Shown: positions 21,018 to 30,107, counted from the stretch's first letter. The stretch: 64,000 bases of DNA from an uncultured Eubacterium sp. (GCF_934295145.1 NZ_CAKRAS010000007.1:6944-70943); one strand, 5' to 3'. The notes: generated by a model from the sequence alone, not told the origin. Made by a program: numbers and translations.

Positions 21018-22469
21018 CTACTCCTCGATATGTGCGATTGCTTTTGCAAGCTGTTTCTTAGCACCTAAGTTACCCTGACGTGCGATCATGATACGCTGTG
21101 CCTGCGGAGAACCTGCACCATGCATGGACTCTGTACGATATCCAACAGCTGCGGTACCAAGAGACAGGTTTTCGATAAGGCGAAGGATTCTCAGACGGTT
21201 CTCTGTGGTCACATCTGCAACACCTCTGAAATATTTGTCAATATATTTGCCAAGTTTCTCATCACGGAAGTCTTTCTCGGATGGAGCTGTAACCATCAGA
21301 CCACCTGCAATATCTTCTGCCAGACGAACGATTTCATATGGGAAACGTGTTACATTCTGTTTACATACATTTGCAAGAAGCAGATTAATGATGTATGCGC
21401 CAGACTCTGTCGCAGTTCCCTCTGTGGAACATGCAAGACCACAGCAGAACAGTGTCTCATTTAAATGTGTCATTTCAATCAGTTTGTCTTTTACTGCAGA
21501 AGCTTTTGCAACACCGTTGTACTCAGCTGCGACTGCTGCCGCACCAATCAGGACATCGCCCACACCAACTTTACATCCACCGTAGGACTGACGATGATAA
21601 CCTGCGAAACGCTCTACCAGCATTCCTGCAAACTCTGCTTCGCCATTCATGAAGATACGGTCGTTTGGTACGAATACATCTTCAAAAACAACCAGAGCCT
21701 CCACACCGCCAAATTCACAGTTTCCAACATCCATCTGGGATCCTTCCAGTTTTCTTGTATCACAGGACTGACGTCCGATAATCATAAAGATTCCGTCTGT
21801 ATCAACCGGTACTGCAAATGATACAGCATAATCTTTGTCATCCGGTCCCATAGCAATGGTCGGCATAACGATAACTTCATGAGAGTTGCAGATACCGGTC
21901 TGATGCGCTTTTGCACCACGTACTACGATACCATCCGGACGACGCTCTACCACATGCAGATACATATCCGGATCTTCCTGTGCGTGAGGTGCTTTGGAGC
22001 GGTCACCCTTCGGATCTGTCATAGCTCCGTCAACGGTTAAATCGTTTGTTGCACAATAGTTCATAAATTTTTTGAAGTTCTCATGATAAGATGTGCCGTA
22101 TTTTTTATCAATTTCATAAGTTGTGGAAAACTCTGCGTTAAACGCATCCATTCCTACACAACGCTGGAAACAGGCTGCCGTTTTCTGTCCACATAATCTC
22201 TGCATTTTTACTTTGTTTTTCAGATCTTCTGTGCTCTGATGGATATGTGTGAAACGGTTGATCTTCTCGCCGGTAAACGGAGAAGTAACGACCATCAGAT
22301 CCTGATACTGCGGATCCTGAGCCAGATCATACGTCATTCTTACCGAATTTAAAGATGGGCGAAGGATTGGGTTATCTACCGGATTTTCTACCTTCTCGCC
22401 GAACATGTAAATTTCCATGTTCATTTTTCGGATGCTCTCGATATACTGTTCTCCTGTCATAAGTGCCAT
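21018..22469 (-). CDS. abfD: 4-hydroxybutyryl-CoA dehydratase / vinylacetyl-CoA isomerase
   Basis: The 483-aa flavoprotein keeps all four cluster ligands known from the Clostridium aminobutyricum enzyme: Cys100 and Cys104 in AACFQRCVGMDAF, and His292 and Cys299 in YHRQSYGGCK. GAKAHQTGICNSHE is the substrate-site segment. It converts 4-hydroxybutyryl-CoA to crotonyl-CoA with FAD and a [4Fe-4S] cluster, a step of 4-aminobutyrate or succinate fermentation to butyrate. The 4-hydroxybutyrate dehydrogenase and CoA-transferase needed upstream in the pathway are about 22 kb away (44125-46612). A regulator gene is upstream on the same strand. The broader family includes 4-hydroxyphenylacetate 3-hydroxylases, but the ligand set excludes that reading. 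Confidence 0.93.
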   Translation of the reverse strand: MALMTGEQYIESIRKMNMEIYMFGEKVENPVDNPILRPSLNSVRMTYDLAQDPQYQDLMVVTSPFTGEKINRFTHIHQSTEDLKNKVKMQRLCGQKTAACFQRCVGMDAFNAEFSTTYEIDKKYGTSYHENFKKFMNYCATNDLTVDGAMTDPKGDRSKAPHAQEDPDMYLHVVERRPDGIVVRGAKAHQTGICNSHEVIVMPTIAMGPDDKDYAVSFAVPVDTDGIFMIIGRQSCDTRKLEGSQMDVGNCEFGGVEALVVFEDVFVPNDRIFMNGEAEFAGMLVERFAGYHRQSYGGCKVGVGDVLIGAAAVAAEYNGVAKASAVKDKLIEMTHLNETLFCCGLACSTEGTATESGAYIINLLLANVCKQNVTRFPYEIVRLAEDIAGGLMVTAPSEKDFRDEKLGKYIDKYFRGVADVTTENRLRILRLIENLSLGTAAVGYRTESMHGAGSPQAQRIMIARQGNLGAKKQLAKAIAHIEE

Positions 22470-22500
22470 TTTGTCTTACCTCCATTTTTGCATTTTTATT

Positions 22501-22512
22501 TGCGTTTTTGCA
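22501..22512. promoter_or_regulatory. Shared operator-like box in the abfD leader
   Basis: TGCGTTTTTGCA is the exact reverse complement of the box TGCAAAAACGCA at 24170-24181 before the regulator gene. Each lies shortly downstream of a predicted start site. Confidence 0.55.
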
Positions 22513-22534
22513 TCACTTTTTTGTTTATGATGCA

Positions 22535-22563
22535 ATTATACACCGTTGTATGTATTTTTGCAA
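22535..22563 (-). promoter_or_regulatory. abfD sigma-70 promoter
   Basis: Minus strand TTGCAA (22563-22558), 17 bp, TATAAT (22540-22535). This near-consensus promoter contradicts sigma-54 control despite the AAA+ regulator next door. Confidence 0.75.
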
Positions 22564-22725
22564 TTATGAGGTTTCACAAAATATTACTTGATTTTAAAAA
22601 AAGGACTGCCCTTTGCGCTCATTTTCCTGTACAATGTGCACAAACAGCAGTCTTTTTCGATGTAAAAGCAGATATTCACAATCCACTTTCATTATTTATT
22701 TCTTCTTCGTTCAACCGTTTTTCTC

Positions 22726-24150
22726 TTATTTTCTCTTTTCGTTTTTCATAAGTCCAAGCTGCTCATATTTCTGTCTTTTTCGCACAAACGTAGAGCTGTC
22801 CATTCCCAGACTTGCCGCTGCCTCACGGATATTTCCATATCTCTGAAAGGCATGTTCCAGATATCCGGCTTCAAATTTTGCAACCTCCATCTTCAGATCT
22901 GTCTGATCCGGATACACATTCGTTTCTTTATACTGCTCCACTTTTTCCACCTGATCATGTAAAAACAGATCCTGCACGCGAATCACCTCACCGGCACTGA
23001 CAATCGCTGACCGCTGCACCAGATTCCGCAGTTCCTGCACATTTCCCGGCCAAGGATAGTCACTCAGACACTGGTAGCTTTCTCTGTCAAAATGCTTGTT
23101 CTGACCTGTCTTATGATTATACTGATTCAGGAAAAATTCAATCAACGGTATAATATCTTCCCTGCGTTCCCTCAGTGGAGGTACTTCCACTGAAAACAAT
23201 GAAAAATGCTGCAGAAGCTGTCGGTTGATATTGGACATTTTCTCCAACTGTGGTATCGCATACCGGCTTCCTGCAATCATCCGGATATTTAATTTCTGCT
23301 GATAGCCTTCCTTCATTATGCAGCAGCCATCCCGAAGCAGTGACAGCAAATCTCCCTGGATATCTCCCGGCATATCCGCCAGTTCTTCAATATACAGCGT
23401 ACCTCCATCCGCACTTTCAAGCAGACCGATCTGTGACTCATGCTCTGCATTTCCCGGTTTTCCAAACAGATACGTCTCCAGGTCATCTTTTGGCACCGCA
23501 GAAAAATCCAGACGCAGAAAAGCTGCTTCCGAGCGATTGGAATGTGCATGGATATACTTTGCCATCCGGCATTTTCCGGAACCTTTTTCTCCCCAAAGTA
23601 ATACCGGCATGTCAACCATAGCCATTTTTTCTGCAAACTTCAGCAACTTGCTGCTTGCTTCCGCAACGGCCACCAGCTCCACATCTCCGTCCAGTTCTCT
23701 GCGCATGCGCTCCAGTTCCTGCATATATTGACGGTTCTGCTGTTCCTTGCGCTGCAGTTCTTTGCGGATAGAATAAATTTCTGTAATCTCGCGAACCAAT
23801 GTCACCACCATGACCAGATTCGTATGATCCTCCCCGTCAAAAACAGGTGTACTTGTGATCACTGCACGTTTTCCGGTACGAAAGATCTGTTCACTTGTCA
23901 CCGGTTCCCCACCCTCCAGCACAGCAAGTGTACCACTCATTGAAATTACTCCTGCCTCCACCAGATCCTTCATATTTTTCCCGATCATTTCTGATTTTCT
24001 CAGACCACTGATCAGTTCATAACTATGATTCAGATATACGGTATTTGCCTCACAGTCTGTAATATAAATGCCGTCATGAAAATTATCCAATACGGCTTCC
24101 AGATAATCTTCCACATGAAAATTTTCGGTATTTTTTCCCTGTATACTCAT
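22726..24150 (-). CDS. TyrR-like PAS-AAA+-HTH regulator lacking the sigma-54 contact motif
   Basis: The ATG at 24150 has GAGGAGC in the right place, giving 474 aa. Domains: PAS (about residues 15-130), a coiled linker, AAA+ (Walker A GEKGSGKC near 197-204; TLYIEELADMPG as Walker B) and a Fis-type HTH at the end (NIREAAASLGMDSSTFVRKR). The loop where enhancer-binding proteins carry GAFTGA reads LFGKPGNAEHESQIG, so it should not activate sigma-54 polymerase. TyrR and similar regulators work on sigma-70 promoters, which fits the promoters of this gene and abfD. A shared 12-bp box lies at both. It probably controls abfD in response to a PAS-bound ligand; that is inference. Confidence 0.85.
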   Translation of the reverse strand: MSIQGKNTENFHVEDYLEAVLDNFHDGIYITDCEANTVYLNHSYELISGLRKSEMIGKNMKDLVEAGVISMSGTLAVLEGGEPVTSEQIFRTGKRAVITSTPVFDGEDHTNLVMVVTLVREITEIYSIRKELQRKEQQNRQYMQELERMRRELDGDVELVAVAEASSKLLKFAEKMAMVDMPVLLWGEKGSGKCRMAKYIHAHSNRSEAAFLRLDFSAVPKDDLETYLFGKPGNAEHESQIGLLESADGGTLYIEELADMPGDIQGDLLSLLRDGCCIMKEGYQQKLNIRMIAGSRYAIPQLEKMSNINRQLLQHFSLFSVEVPPLRERREDIIPLIEFFLNQYNHKTGQNKHFDRESYQCLSDYPWPGNVQELRNLVQRSAIVSAGEVIRVQDLFLHDQVEKVEQYKETNVYPDQTDLKMEVAKFEAGYLEHAFQRYGNIREAAASLGMDSSTFVRKRQKYEQLGLMKNEKRK

Positions 24151-24169
24151 AAATTTGCTCCTCATTCAT

Positions 24170-24181
24170 TGCAAAAACGCA
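24170..24181. promoter_or_regulatory. Operator-like box in the regulator leader
   Basis: TGCAAAAACGCA lies about 6-17 bases downstream of the predicted start site and in opposite orientation to the abfD box. It suggests autoregulation. Confidence 0.5.
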
Positions 24182-24193
24182 TCGCTTTCTCTT

Positions 24194-24222
24194 ATAATAC
24201 GAATTTTTCTGCAATTTTGCAA
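24194..24222 (-). promoter_or_regulatory. Sigma-70 promoter of the TyrR-like regulator
   Basis: Minus strand TTGCAA (24222-24217), 17 bp, TATTAT (24199-24194). Confidence 0.65.
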
Positions 24223-24239
24223 TATATAAAAAGCAATTC

Positions 24240-25199
24240 TTATGCTAACATCTTCTCAACTTCTTCTTTCGTCGGGATTGCCGGGATTCCACCACGTTTC
24301 TGTACACAAAGTGCTGCAGTTGCGTTTCCATATACGGCACAATGGTGAATTTCTTCCCATGTCAGGATTTCGATTGGTTTTTTCAGTGATAAGTATGCGC
24401 TTAATGTACCTCCCCAGAAGGAATCCCCTGCACCGGTTGTATCTACGGACTGTACGGAAAATCCCTTCACGCGCTCTTTTTTCTCTTTCGTCGCCATCAA
24501 TACCCCTTCGCTGCCAAGCGTTACTGCAATGAGCTTCGGACCCATGGCAAGCAGTTTATCTGCTGCGCCTTCATAAGTTGCCTCCCCGGTAAGTAATAAA
24601 CTTTCTTCATCGGATACTTTCATGACATCCGCATAAGGAATCATTGATTTCATCGCTTCTGTTGCAACTGCTTCACTGCTCCACAAAGTTGCACGGTAAT
24701 TCGGATCATAAGAAATCAGTGCACCTGCTTCTTTTGCCAGCTTTACTGCTGTCATTGTCGCATCCTTTGCAGGCTGATCAGTCAGAGACAAAGAACCAAA
24801 GTGGAAAATCTTGCAATCCTGTAAAAGTTCTGTATTTAACTCATTCGGACTCAACTGCGTATCTGCACCCGGTTTTCTTGCGAAGGAAAACTCCCGCTCC
24901 CCCTCTTCATCAATAGCAACAAAAGCCAGCGTAGTAAAATAACTGTCATCCTCTATCAAGTTGGAAACACCGATACCTTCTTTCTCCAGTGTCTTTTTCA
25001 GAAATGCACCATGCATATCCTTTCCTACTTTTCCGATAAATTCGGTCCGATATCCCATGTGACTGGCCACAGTCAACAAATTTGCAGGAGCTCCACCCGG
25101 ATTCTGTTCAAACAAACGCATACCATCCGAGCCTGTTCCAGCTTCTGTAAAATCAATCAGTAATTCGCCAAGTGCGACAATGTCAATGTTTTTTCCCAT
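24240..25199 (-). CDS. PfkB-family sugar kinase (fructokinase-like)
   Basis: The 319-aa protein has the ribokinase/PfkB fold: N-terminal ALGELLIDFTEAG, the first signature around NPGGAPANLLTVASHMGY and the second signature VDTTGAGDSFWGG with the catalytic Asp. The pattern is closest to bacterial fructokinases, which phosphorylate fructose to fructose 6-phosphate; a related keto-sugar acid such as 2-keto-3-deoxygluconate remains possible. It has its own promoter and is not obviously in an operon. Confidence 0.88.
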   Translation of the reverse strand: MGKNIDIVALGELLIDFTEAGTGSDGMRLFEQNPGGAPANLLTVASHMGYRTEFIGKVGKDMHGAFLKKTLEKEGIGVSNLIEDDSYFTTLAFVAIDEEGEREFSFARKPGADTQLSPNELNTELLQDCKIFHFGSLSLTDQPAKDATMTAVKLAKEAGALISYDPNYRATLWSSEAVATEAMKSMIPYADVMKVSDEESLLLTGEATYEGAADKLLAMGPKLIAVTLGSEGVLMATKEKKERVKGFSVQSVDTTGAGDSFWGGTLSAYLSLKKPIEILTWEEIHHCAVYGNATAALCVQKRGGIPAIPTKEEVEKMLA

Positions 25200-25225
25200 T
25201 TTTCAATTCCTCCTCAGTAGATTTC

Positions 25226-25253
25226 ATTATACCGCTTCTTAGTAAATCGTCAA
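25226..25253 (-). promoter_or_regulatory. Promoter of the PfkB kinase
   Basis: Minus strand TTGACG (25253-25248), 16 bp, TATAAT (25231-25226), then GAGGAGGAATTG before the ATG at 25199. Confidence 0.75.
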
Positions 25254-25350
25254 TCGTAAAAGGATAACTGTCTACTGTGGCATGTAGACTTCATAAGTCA
25301 CTGTATTGTCCGCATTTAATGTACATACATTTGTGTATAAATTTAATCTC

Positions 25351-25397
25351 ATAGTAGAACCCCTCCCATGATATAGTCATGGGAGGGGTTCTACTAT
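25351..25397. repeat. Perfect 21-bp inverted repeat with 5-base loop
   Basis: Arms 25351-25371 and 25377-25397 are fully complementary around the loop TATAG. It is the only notable structure in the 352-bp gap between the kinase and the SDR gene. There is no T-run on either side, so it is an atypical terminator; alternatives are a mobile-element remnant or a transcript-stabilising hairpin. Confidence 0.7.
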
Positions 25398-25551
25398 TTC
25401 AAATAATTCTTTTAACATAATGGGTATGTATTAAAGTATTTTTTCAGCATCCCGCAGACACTGTTTTATTTTTTAGCAGGTTATTTTAAGGAAAATGTCT
25501 AATGTTACTTATTATAATATTATGTCTAATTACAATTATAACTTTGATACG

Positions 25552-26328
25552 TTATACGCGGGCAATACCACCATCAACTACCATTGTCTGACCTGTCATG
25601 AAGCCAGCTTCCTCAGATACAAGGAATTTAATAGCTCCTGTGAAATCTTCCGGATACGGATATTTCTTGATAGACTGTAAGCCAAGCATAAGATCCCATT
25701 TATTGAATCCGCCTTCTTCGATTTCTCCCGGTGCTCCACCAATGTTGCTGATTGTCTGGTCACAGACAAATAATCCAGGTGCTACAGAGTTTACAGTTAC
25801 GCCATATGGACCATACTCAGAAGCAAGTGCTCTTGTCAGACCGATAACAGCACCTTTTGTGGAGATGTAACCGGAAAGTTTCGGCTCCTGACCATTCATG
25901 AAGGAGTCAGATGTAATATTTACAACTCTTCCCCAGCCTTTCTCTCTCATTCCAGGAAGGAATGCCTGCAGACAGTTGTAAGGTCCATCTACATTTGTTG
26001 CGAAGTAAGATTTCCACATCTTGTAGTCAAGGTCTTCAAATAAGATGAATGGGTAAATACCTGCATTGTTGATCAGGATATCACATCCGCCGAACTCATC
26101 TACTTTTTTCTTCATCTCTGCAACTTTTTCCGGATCACTGATATCACATGCAACAGAAAGTACTCTGCAATCCGTTCTTCCTAAAGCAGCAATTCTCTCC
26201 TCAGTCTGTTTGGAGTCGCCTCTTGCTACCAACACAACATCTAATCCAAGGTCTCTTACGAACTGAAATGCGATTTCCTGTCCTAAACCTTTACTTGCAC
26301 CTGTAATCACTGCAATTTTGTTTGCCAT
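25552..26328 (-). CDS. Short-chain dehydrogenase/reductase
   Basis: The 258-aa classical SDR has the cofactor motif TGASKGLGQE (residues 9-18), NNAG (about 88-91) and the catalytic Ser in NITSDSF with Tyr/Lys in SGYISTK. It ends with GQTMVVDGGIARV. It would oxidise or reduce a hydroxyl/keto group with NAD(P). It is downstream of the first M24-family enzyme and probably shares its sigma-54 promoter, so it belongs to the same catabolic unit. The substrate is unknown. Confidence 0.9.
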   Translation of the reverse strand: MANKIAVITGASKGLGQEIAFQFVRDLGLDVVLVARGDSKQTEERIAALGRTDCRVLSVACDISDPEKVAEMKKKVDEFGGCDILINNAGIYPFILFEDLDYKMWKSYFATNVDGPYNCLQAFLPGMREKGWGRVVNITSDSFMNGQEPKLSGYISTKGAVIGLTRALASEYGPYGVTVNSVAPGLFVCDQTISNIGGAPGEIEEGGFNKWDLMLGLQSIKKYPYPEDFTGAIKFLVSEEAGFMTGQTMVVDGGIARV

Positions 26329-26479
26329 AATTTTTTCCTCCTGAAAATATCTTCTCTTATATTAGTTCATGCATTTTTTTAATGCTAAACATCTTATTTT
26401 GGTATGTCTCGGAAAGTTCTCCTCTTTCCGAGACCATCGTCTATGTCTACCGTTGTTTCTTCCTGAATAAATCTTTGCT

Positions 26480-27715
26480 TTACGGGAATAAGCAGCCTGG
26501 GAAACCACAGGATGTGATTTCATCTGAAGGAAAGTGTGAAATAACTTCATGTCCAGTCTCTGTAACAACAATTTCTTCCTCGATACGTGCACTTCCTGTT
26601 CCGTCTTCGGATGGGCACCATGTCTCGATGGCAAATGTCATACCCGGTTTGAACTCGAATGGATGATCCAGTGAGAACAGACGTGATATTGCCGGTTTCT
26701 CCCAGAGACCAAGACCAATACCATGTGCGAACTGAAGCAGGAATGCTTCTTTCTCATTGTTAAATCCAAGTTCTTCTGCTGACGGCCATACTTTGCAGAC
26801 ATCTGCTGTAGTGTTGCCTGGTTTGATCTGATCGATACCATCACGGATCCATTTCAGTGCTTTTGCATAAGCCTCTTCCTGTGCTTTGGTTGGTTTTCCG
26901 CAGGAGAAAGTACGATAGTAGCATGTATGATATCCGTTGTATACATTACCGATATCGAAGTATACCAGCTCACCCGGACGAATCATACGGTTAGATGTTG
27001 TATGACTATGTGGATTACCACGCTGTCCGGAAATGCAGTTTACGAACTCTACGGACTCTGCGCCCCATTTGAAAAGCTGATGCTGGATCAGTGCTTCCAT
27101 CTCGTTCTCTGTTGCACCCGGACGAAGATTTTTCGCCACATCCCAATATACTGCGTCAACCATGGCAGCGGAACTCTTTAACAGTTCAATCTCATCTGCT
27201 GTCTTGATCATACGTGCTTCTACCATCGGAGCCTGACCATCGCCGATTGTGATACCGGCTTTCTCCAGTCCCTGATATAGCGGGATATCTACGATATCAA
27301 TACCAAGCGGACGTTTGTCTACGCCGTATTCTTTCAGATAACTTACAATTTCTTTTACTTCTTCGTCTACCATTCCTACTTCGGAAGGAATCGATCCTCT
27401 CATGGATCCAACTGCTGGCATAATGTTTTCCGGTCTGATCCAGGATACTCTCTGACGTTTAGAAGGGCATGCCGGATCAAATAAGATTGGCTGATCTACA
27501 CCATCGATAAGCAGGCAATGACGATTCATTTTGTTTCTGTTCCACTCACCTACATGGGTACCTGTGATATAACGAATATTGTCAAAATCGTAACACAGTA
27601 ATGCACCAAATCCTGACTCCTTTAAAAATTTCTTTGCTCTTTCGAGACGATCTGCGTGAAGTCTGTCATATTTTACATTATCCTCAAAATCCACGCCGCA
27701 AAATCCTGCTTTCAT
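26480..27715 (-). CDS. M24-family (creatinase/DddP-like) enzyme, copy 1
   Basis: The 411-aa protein has a creatinase-type N-domain (CYDFDNIRYITGTHVGEWNR) and a pita-bread C-domain. By alignment with M24 enzymes the metal positions read Asp254 (VYFDIGN), Cys265 (GYHTCYYRTF) where Asp is usual, His331 (FAHGIGLG), Glu364 (FAIETW) and Glu379/380. A Cys at the second Asp is unusual, so peptidase activity is doubtful; creatine-amidinohydrolase-like or DddP-like lyase chemistry are alternatives. It is about 85-90% identical by eye to the copy at 59497-60735. It starts a sigma-54 unit with the SDR gene. Confidence 0.85.
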   Translation of the reverse strand: MKAGFCGVDFEDNVKYDRLHADRLERAKKFLKESGFGALLCYDFDNIRYITGTHVGEWNRNKMNRHCLLIDGVDQPILFDPACPSKRQRVSWIRPENIMPAVGSMRGSIPSEVGMVDEEVKEIVSYLKEYGVDKRPLGIDIVDIPLYQGLEKAGITIGDGQAPMVEARMIKTADEIELLKSSAAMVDAVYWDVAKNLRPGATENEMEALIQHQLFKWGAESVEFVNCISGQRGNPHSHTTSNRMIRPGELVYFDIGNVYNGYHTCYYRTFSCGKPTKAQEEAYAKALKWIRDGIDQIKPGNTTADVCKVWPSAEELGFNNEKEAFLLQFAHGIGLGLWEKPAISRLFSLDHPFEFKPGMTFAIETWCPSEDGTGSARIEEEIVVTETGHEVISHFPSDEITSCGFPGCLFP

Positions 27716-27788
27716 TGCATATCCTCCTTTTATGTATTCCTTAGAATTACTTTGCTGTATTCTATCTGTTTCTTATGTCTATATATAG

Positions 27789-27804
27789 AGCAATTCACGT
27801 GCCA
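27789..27804 (-). promoter_or_regulatory. Sigma-54 promoter of the M24/SDR unit
   Basis: Minus strand TGGCACGTGAATTGCT is a full -24/-12 match (TGGCAC, 5 bp, TTGCT). It lies about 75 bases before the M24 start. Confidence 0.9.
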
Positions 27805-27908
27805 GTTTTCCATGCAAATGGCAAAAAATCCGCAACCCCGCATGTTTTCAGCCTCCCTCATCTTTTACATACTTATTTTATCTGCTTTATTTGTCTTTAA
27901 ATGTTATT

Positions 27909-27960
27909 TTTGTGCCATGATTTGTGCCATTCTTCTTATTCTTGACACTCATTTGGCACA
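27909..27960. promoter_or_regulatory. Upstream activator sites for the M24/SDR unit
   Basis: TTTGTGCCAT occurs at 27909-27918 and 27921-27930, and TTTGGCACA in inverted form at 27952-27960. They are about 105-170 bp upstream of the sigma-54 promoter, a normal enhancer distance. A TGGCACA box also occurs beside the AcoR-like activator gene (33411). Confidence 0.6.
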
Positions 27961-28067
27961 TACATGTCTTTTTCAACAGCTGTCTGTACTTTTGTTTGCA
28001 TCTATAAAAGGGGTGTATCATAAATATGTTGTGTTTTTATAACGAAATGGAGATTTCTGTAAAAATA

Positions 28068-28106
28068 ACAAAAGATACTGGCTGGTTTGAGGCCGGTATC
28101 TTTTGT
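28068..28106 (-). terminator. Intrinsic terminator of the symporter operon
   Basis: Arms ACAAAAGATACTGGC (28068-28082) and GCCGGTATCTTTTGT (28092-28106) pair with one G-T. On the minus strand TTATTTTT follows. It separates this operon from the M24/SDR unit. Confidence 0.85.
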
Positions 28107-28174
28107 TCGTACATATAGTATCAGGAATATAAAAAAGAAACAGTTAAAAGGTTCTATATCTCCAAAACAGTATC

Positions 28175-29020
28175 TTATAAATACTGTTTCAGTGATGCAT
28201 ATGCTCTTGCTGCTGCACGTTTCAGCGGCAATTCACGATGATCAATGGCGATGATCTCGCAACCAATCGTACCGGTATAACCAAGAGCCAGTACACGCTC
28301 GATAAAGTCTTTACAGTCAAAATCACCTTCGCCTGCCGGTAATCTGTAATCACAGGTATCACGCCACATGCTTCCACTGACCAGATTTGCATAACCGTCA
28401 TCCAGCTCTACGGTCACGATCTCATCCGGTTTGATCAGCGCGATATCATCATAGGAACTTGGCCCCATAAAGGTATGCCAACTATCGAGGCAGAAACCAC
28501 CGTTTTTGGCACCTGCTGCACGAAATACTTCCAGTCCCTGTTTGATGCAGTTCATATCTTTTTTAAATGGCATAAACTCCATGGCGATTCTTGTTCCGAT
28601 ATTCTCAGCATCTTTGCAGAGTTTTGCAAACTCTTCGATAAAACGGTCTTTCTCACAATCACCATCTGCGCCGAATACTTTAATATGACGTGCTCCAAGC
28701 TGCTCTGCTGCCTCAAAGACATTTTTTCTTGTCTGCTGTGCTTCCGCATTGTCATAGTCCCACCATTTATCCAGTACTTCTACTTCAATCTCTGTGATTC
28801 CATTCGCATCCGCGATTTTTTTTGCTTCTTTATAACCATATTTTTCTTTTGTATGTAACAGATCAAGTTCTACAAATCCGGCTCCCTGAAAACCTACTTT
28901 TCCAATGGTTTCCATTCTCTCTTTAAAATCGGTATCTGCGATCTCCACATGATCTCCACAGTAATGATTTCCTGCGATTGCCCAGTGACTTGCGATTAAT
29001 TTGTTATTATAAGTTCCCAT
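28175..29020 (-). CDS. Sugar phosphate isomerase/epimerase-like TIM-barrel protein
   Basis: The 281-aa protein is an AP-endonuclease-2/xylose-isomerase-like TIM barrel (IGKVGFQGAGFVELDLL, VTVELDDGY, IGCEIIAIDHRELPL). Members include hydroxypyruvate isomerase, tagatose epimerase and inosose dehydratase. Probable metal ligands are the Glu/Asp/His residues at strand ends, for example in AMEFMPF, GFCLDSWH and TVELDDG. It is the last gene of the Zn-dehydrogenase/symporter operon, so it likely acts on the imported compound or its keto product. Confidence 0.8.
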   Translation of the reverse strand: MGTYNNKLIASHWAIAGNHYCGDHVEIADTDFKERMETIGKVGFQGAGFVELDLLHTKEKYGYKEAKKIADANGITEIEVEVLDKWWDYDNAEAQQTRKNVFEAAEQLGARHIKVFGADGDCEKDRFIEEFAKLCKDAENIGTRIAMEFMPFKKDMNCIKQGLEVFRAAGAKNGGFCLDSWHTFMGPSSYDDIALIKPDEIVTVELDDGYANLVSGSMWRDTCDYRLPAGEGDFDCKDFIERVLALGYTGTIGCEIIAIDHRELPLKRAAARAYASLKQYL

Positions 29021-29058
29021 AGCTTTGTCCTCCTTATTTCAGGCGATTGGCACTTCCT

Positions 29059-29940
29059 CTAGCGGTCAATCCCTACATTTTTCTCCTGACGCTGTACCAG
29101 TACGGCATAGTCTTCATTTGCTTTTCCACATGCTGCCGCCTCGTTATAAAACTGACGAACCATTGCGGTTACCGGAAGGGATGCCGCGTACTGTTTTGCA
29201 GTATCCATCGCCAGATCAAAATCTTTCTGCATCATTTTTACACTGAAAGCAGGTGTATATGTTCCAGTGTTGATCAGATCTACTTTTGACTGAACCACCA
29301 GATTACCTACAGCACTTCCTGAAATAACATCCATGCATTTTTCTACTGGAATACCAGCTTTTTCTGCCAGGGAAACGGCTTCCGCCAGAAGCTGTGTCGT
29401 ATTTCCTACCATGGTATTCAATGCGATCTTCATTACGCGGGATTCTTCTTTTTCACCCATCCAGTATTTGTTTTTGCCAAGTTTGTCAAGCAGCGGTTCT
29501 ACTTCTTCATATACTTTTGGATCACCGGAGATCAGAAGACCCAACAGACCTTTTGCCGCCGGTCCCGTACTTCCGGTCACCGGACAGCGTAAAAATCCAC
29601 AACCTTTGCCTTCGATCGCTTCTGCCACGATGGTGGAATCTGCAGCGGAAACGGTACTCATGTCTACCATGATCTTGCCTGCCTCGATCCCCATGATCAC
29701 ACCGGTATCACCCAATGCCACACTGCGCAGGATTGCGCCGTTTGGAAGCATTGTAAAAATATAATCTGCTTTTTTTGCTACTTCTGCCGGACTATCTGCC
29801 CACTGTGCACCAAAATCAAGTACATCCGCCACAAGATCTTTGGATACATCATTGATCACCGCCGGATAGCCTGCATTGATCAGGTTTTTGCACATCGGCT
29901 TGCCCATATTTCCAAGTCCAATCCAACCAATTGTTTTCAT
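29059..29940 (-). CDS. 3-hydroxyisobutyrate/beta-hydroxyacid dehydrogenase family protein, copy 1
   Basis: The ATG at 29940 fits the GAGAGG ribosome site. The 293-aa protein has the Rossmann motif IGLGNMGKPM (residues 7-16), the substrate loop PVTGSTGPAAKG (120-131) and the catalytic Lys171 in VMKIALN. Family members oxidise 3-hydroxyisobutyrate, tartronate semialdehyde or related beta-hydroxyacids. It follows two tiny membrane proteins in the operon. A second family member lies at 58520-59401. Confidence 0.9.
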   Translation of the reverse strand: MKTIGWIGLGNMGKPMCKNLINAGYPAVINDVSKDLVADVLDFGAQWADSPAEVAKKADYIFTMLPNGAILRSVALGDTGVIMGIEAGKIMVDMSTVSAADSTIVAEAIEGKGCGFLRCPVTGSTGPAAKGLLGLLISGDPKVYEEVEPLLDKLGKNKYWMGEKEESRVMKIALNTMVGNTTQLLAEAVSLAEKAGIPVEKCMDVISGSAVGNLVVQSKVDLINTGTYTPAFSVKMMQKDFDLAMDTAKQYAASLPVTAMVRQFYNEAAACGKANEDYAVLVQRQEKNVGIDR

Positions 29941-29987
29941 GTTCACACACCTCTCAATTCATCACCTGCGTTCAGATGATCTTTTTA

Positions 29988-30107
29988 TTATTTCTGTTCC
30001 TCGAGCTTCTGTTCTCTTTTTTCTTTTCGGATTCCAACCATGCCGAGCACCATAAAGAATGCCATTACCACAATCAGGATTGCACATAATGTTAATTCGT
30101 TTTGCAT
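29988..30107 (-). CDS. Tiny membrane protein A2 (39 aa) of symporter operon 1
   Basis: I translated this from an ATG behind AGGAGGAATGGCAA. The 39-aa product has one hydrophobic helix (LTLCAILIVVMAFFMVLGMV, about residues 5-24) and a strongly charged tail (RKEKREQKLEEQK). It begins 12 bases after the stop of A1. The VMAFF pattern and tail resemble B2 at 55876-56001. It is probably a single-span accessory subunit or regulator of the symporter; no known family was recognised. Confidence 0.75.
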   Translation of the reverse strand: MQNELTLCAILIVVMAFFMVLGMVGIRKEKREQKLEEQK

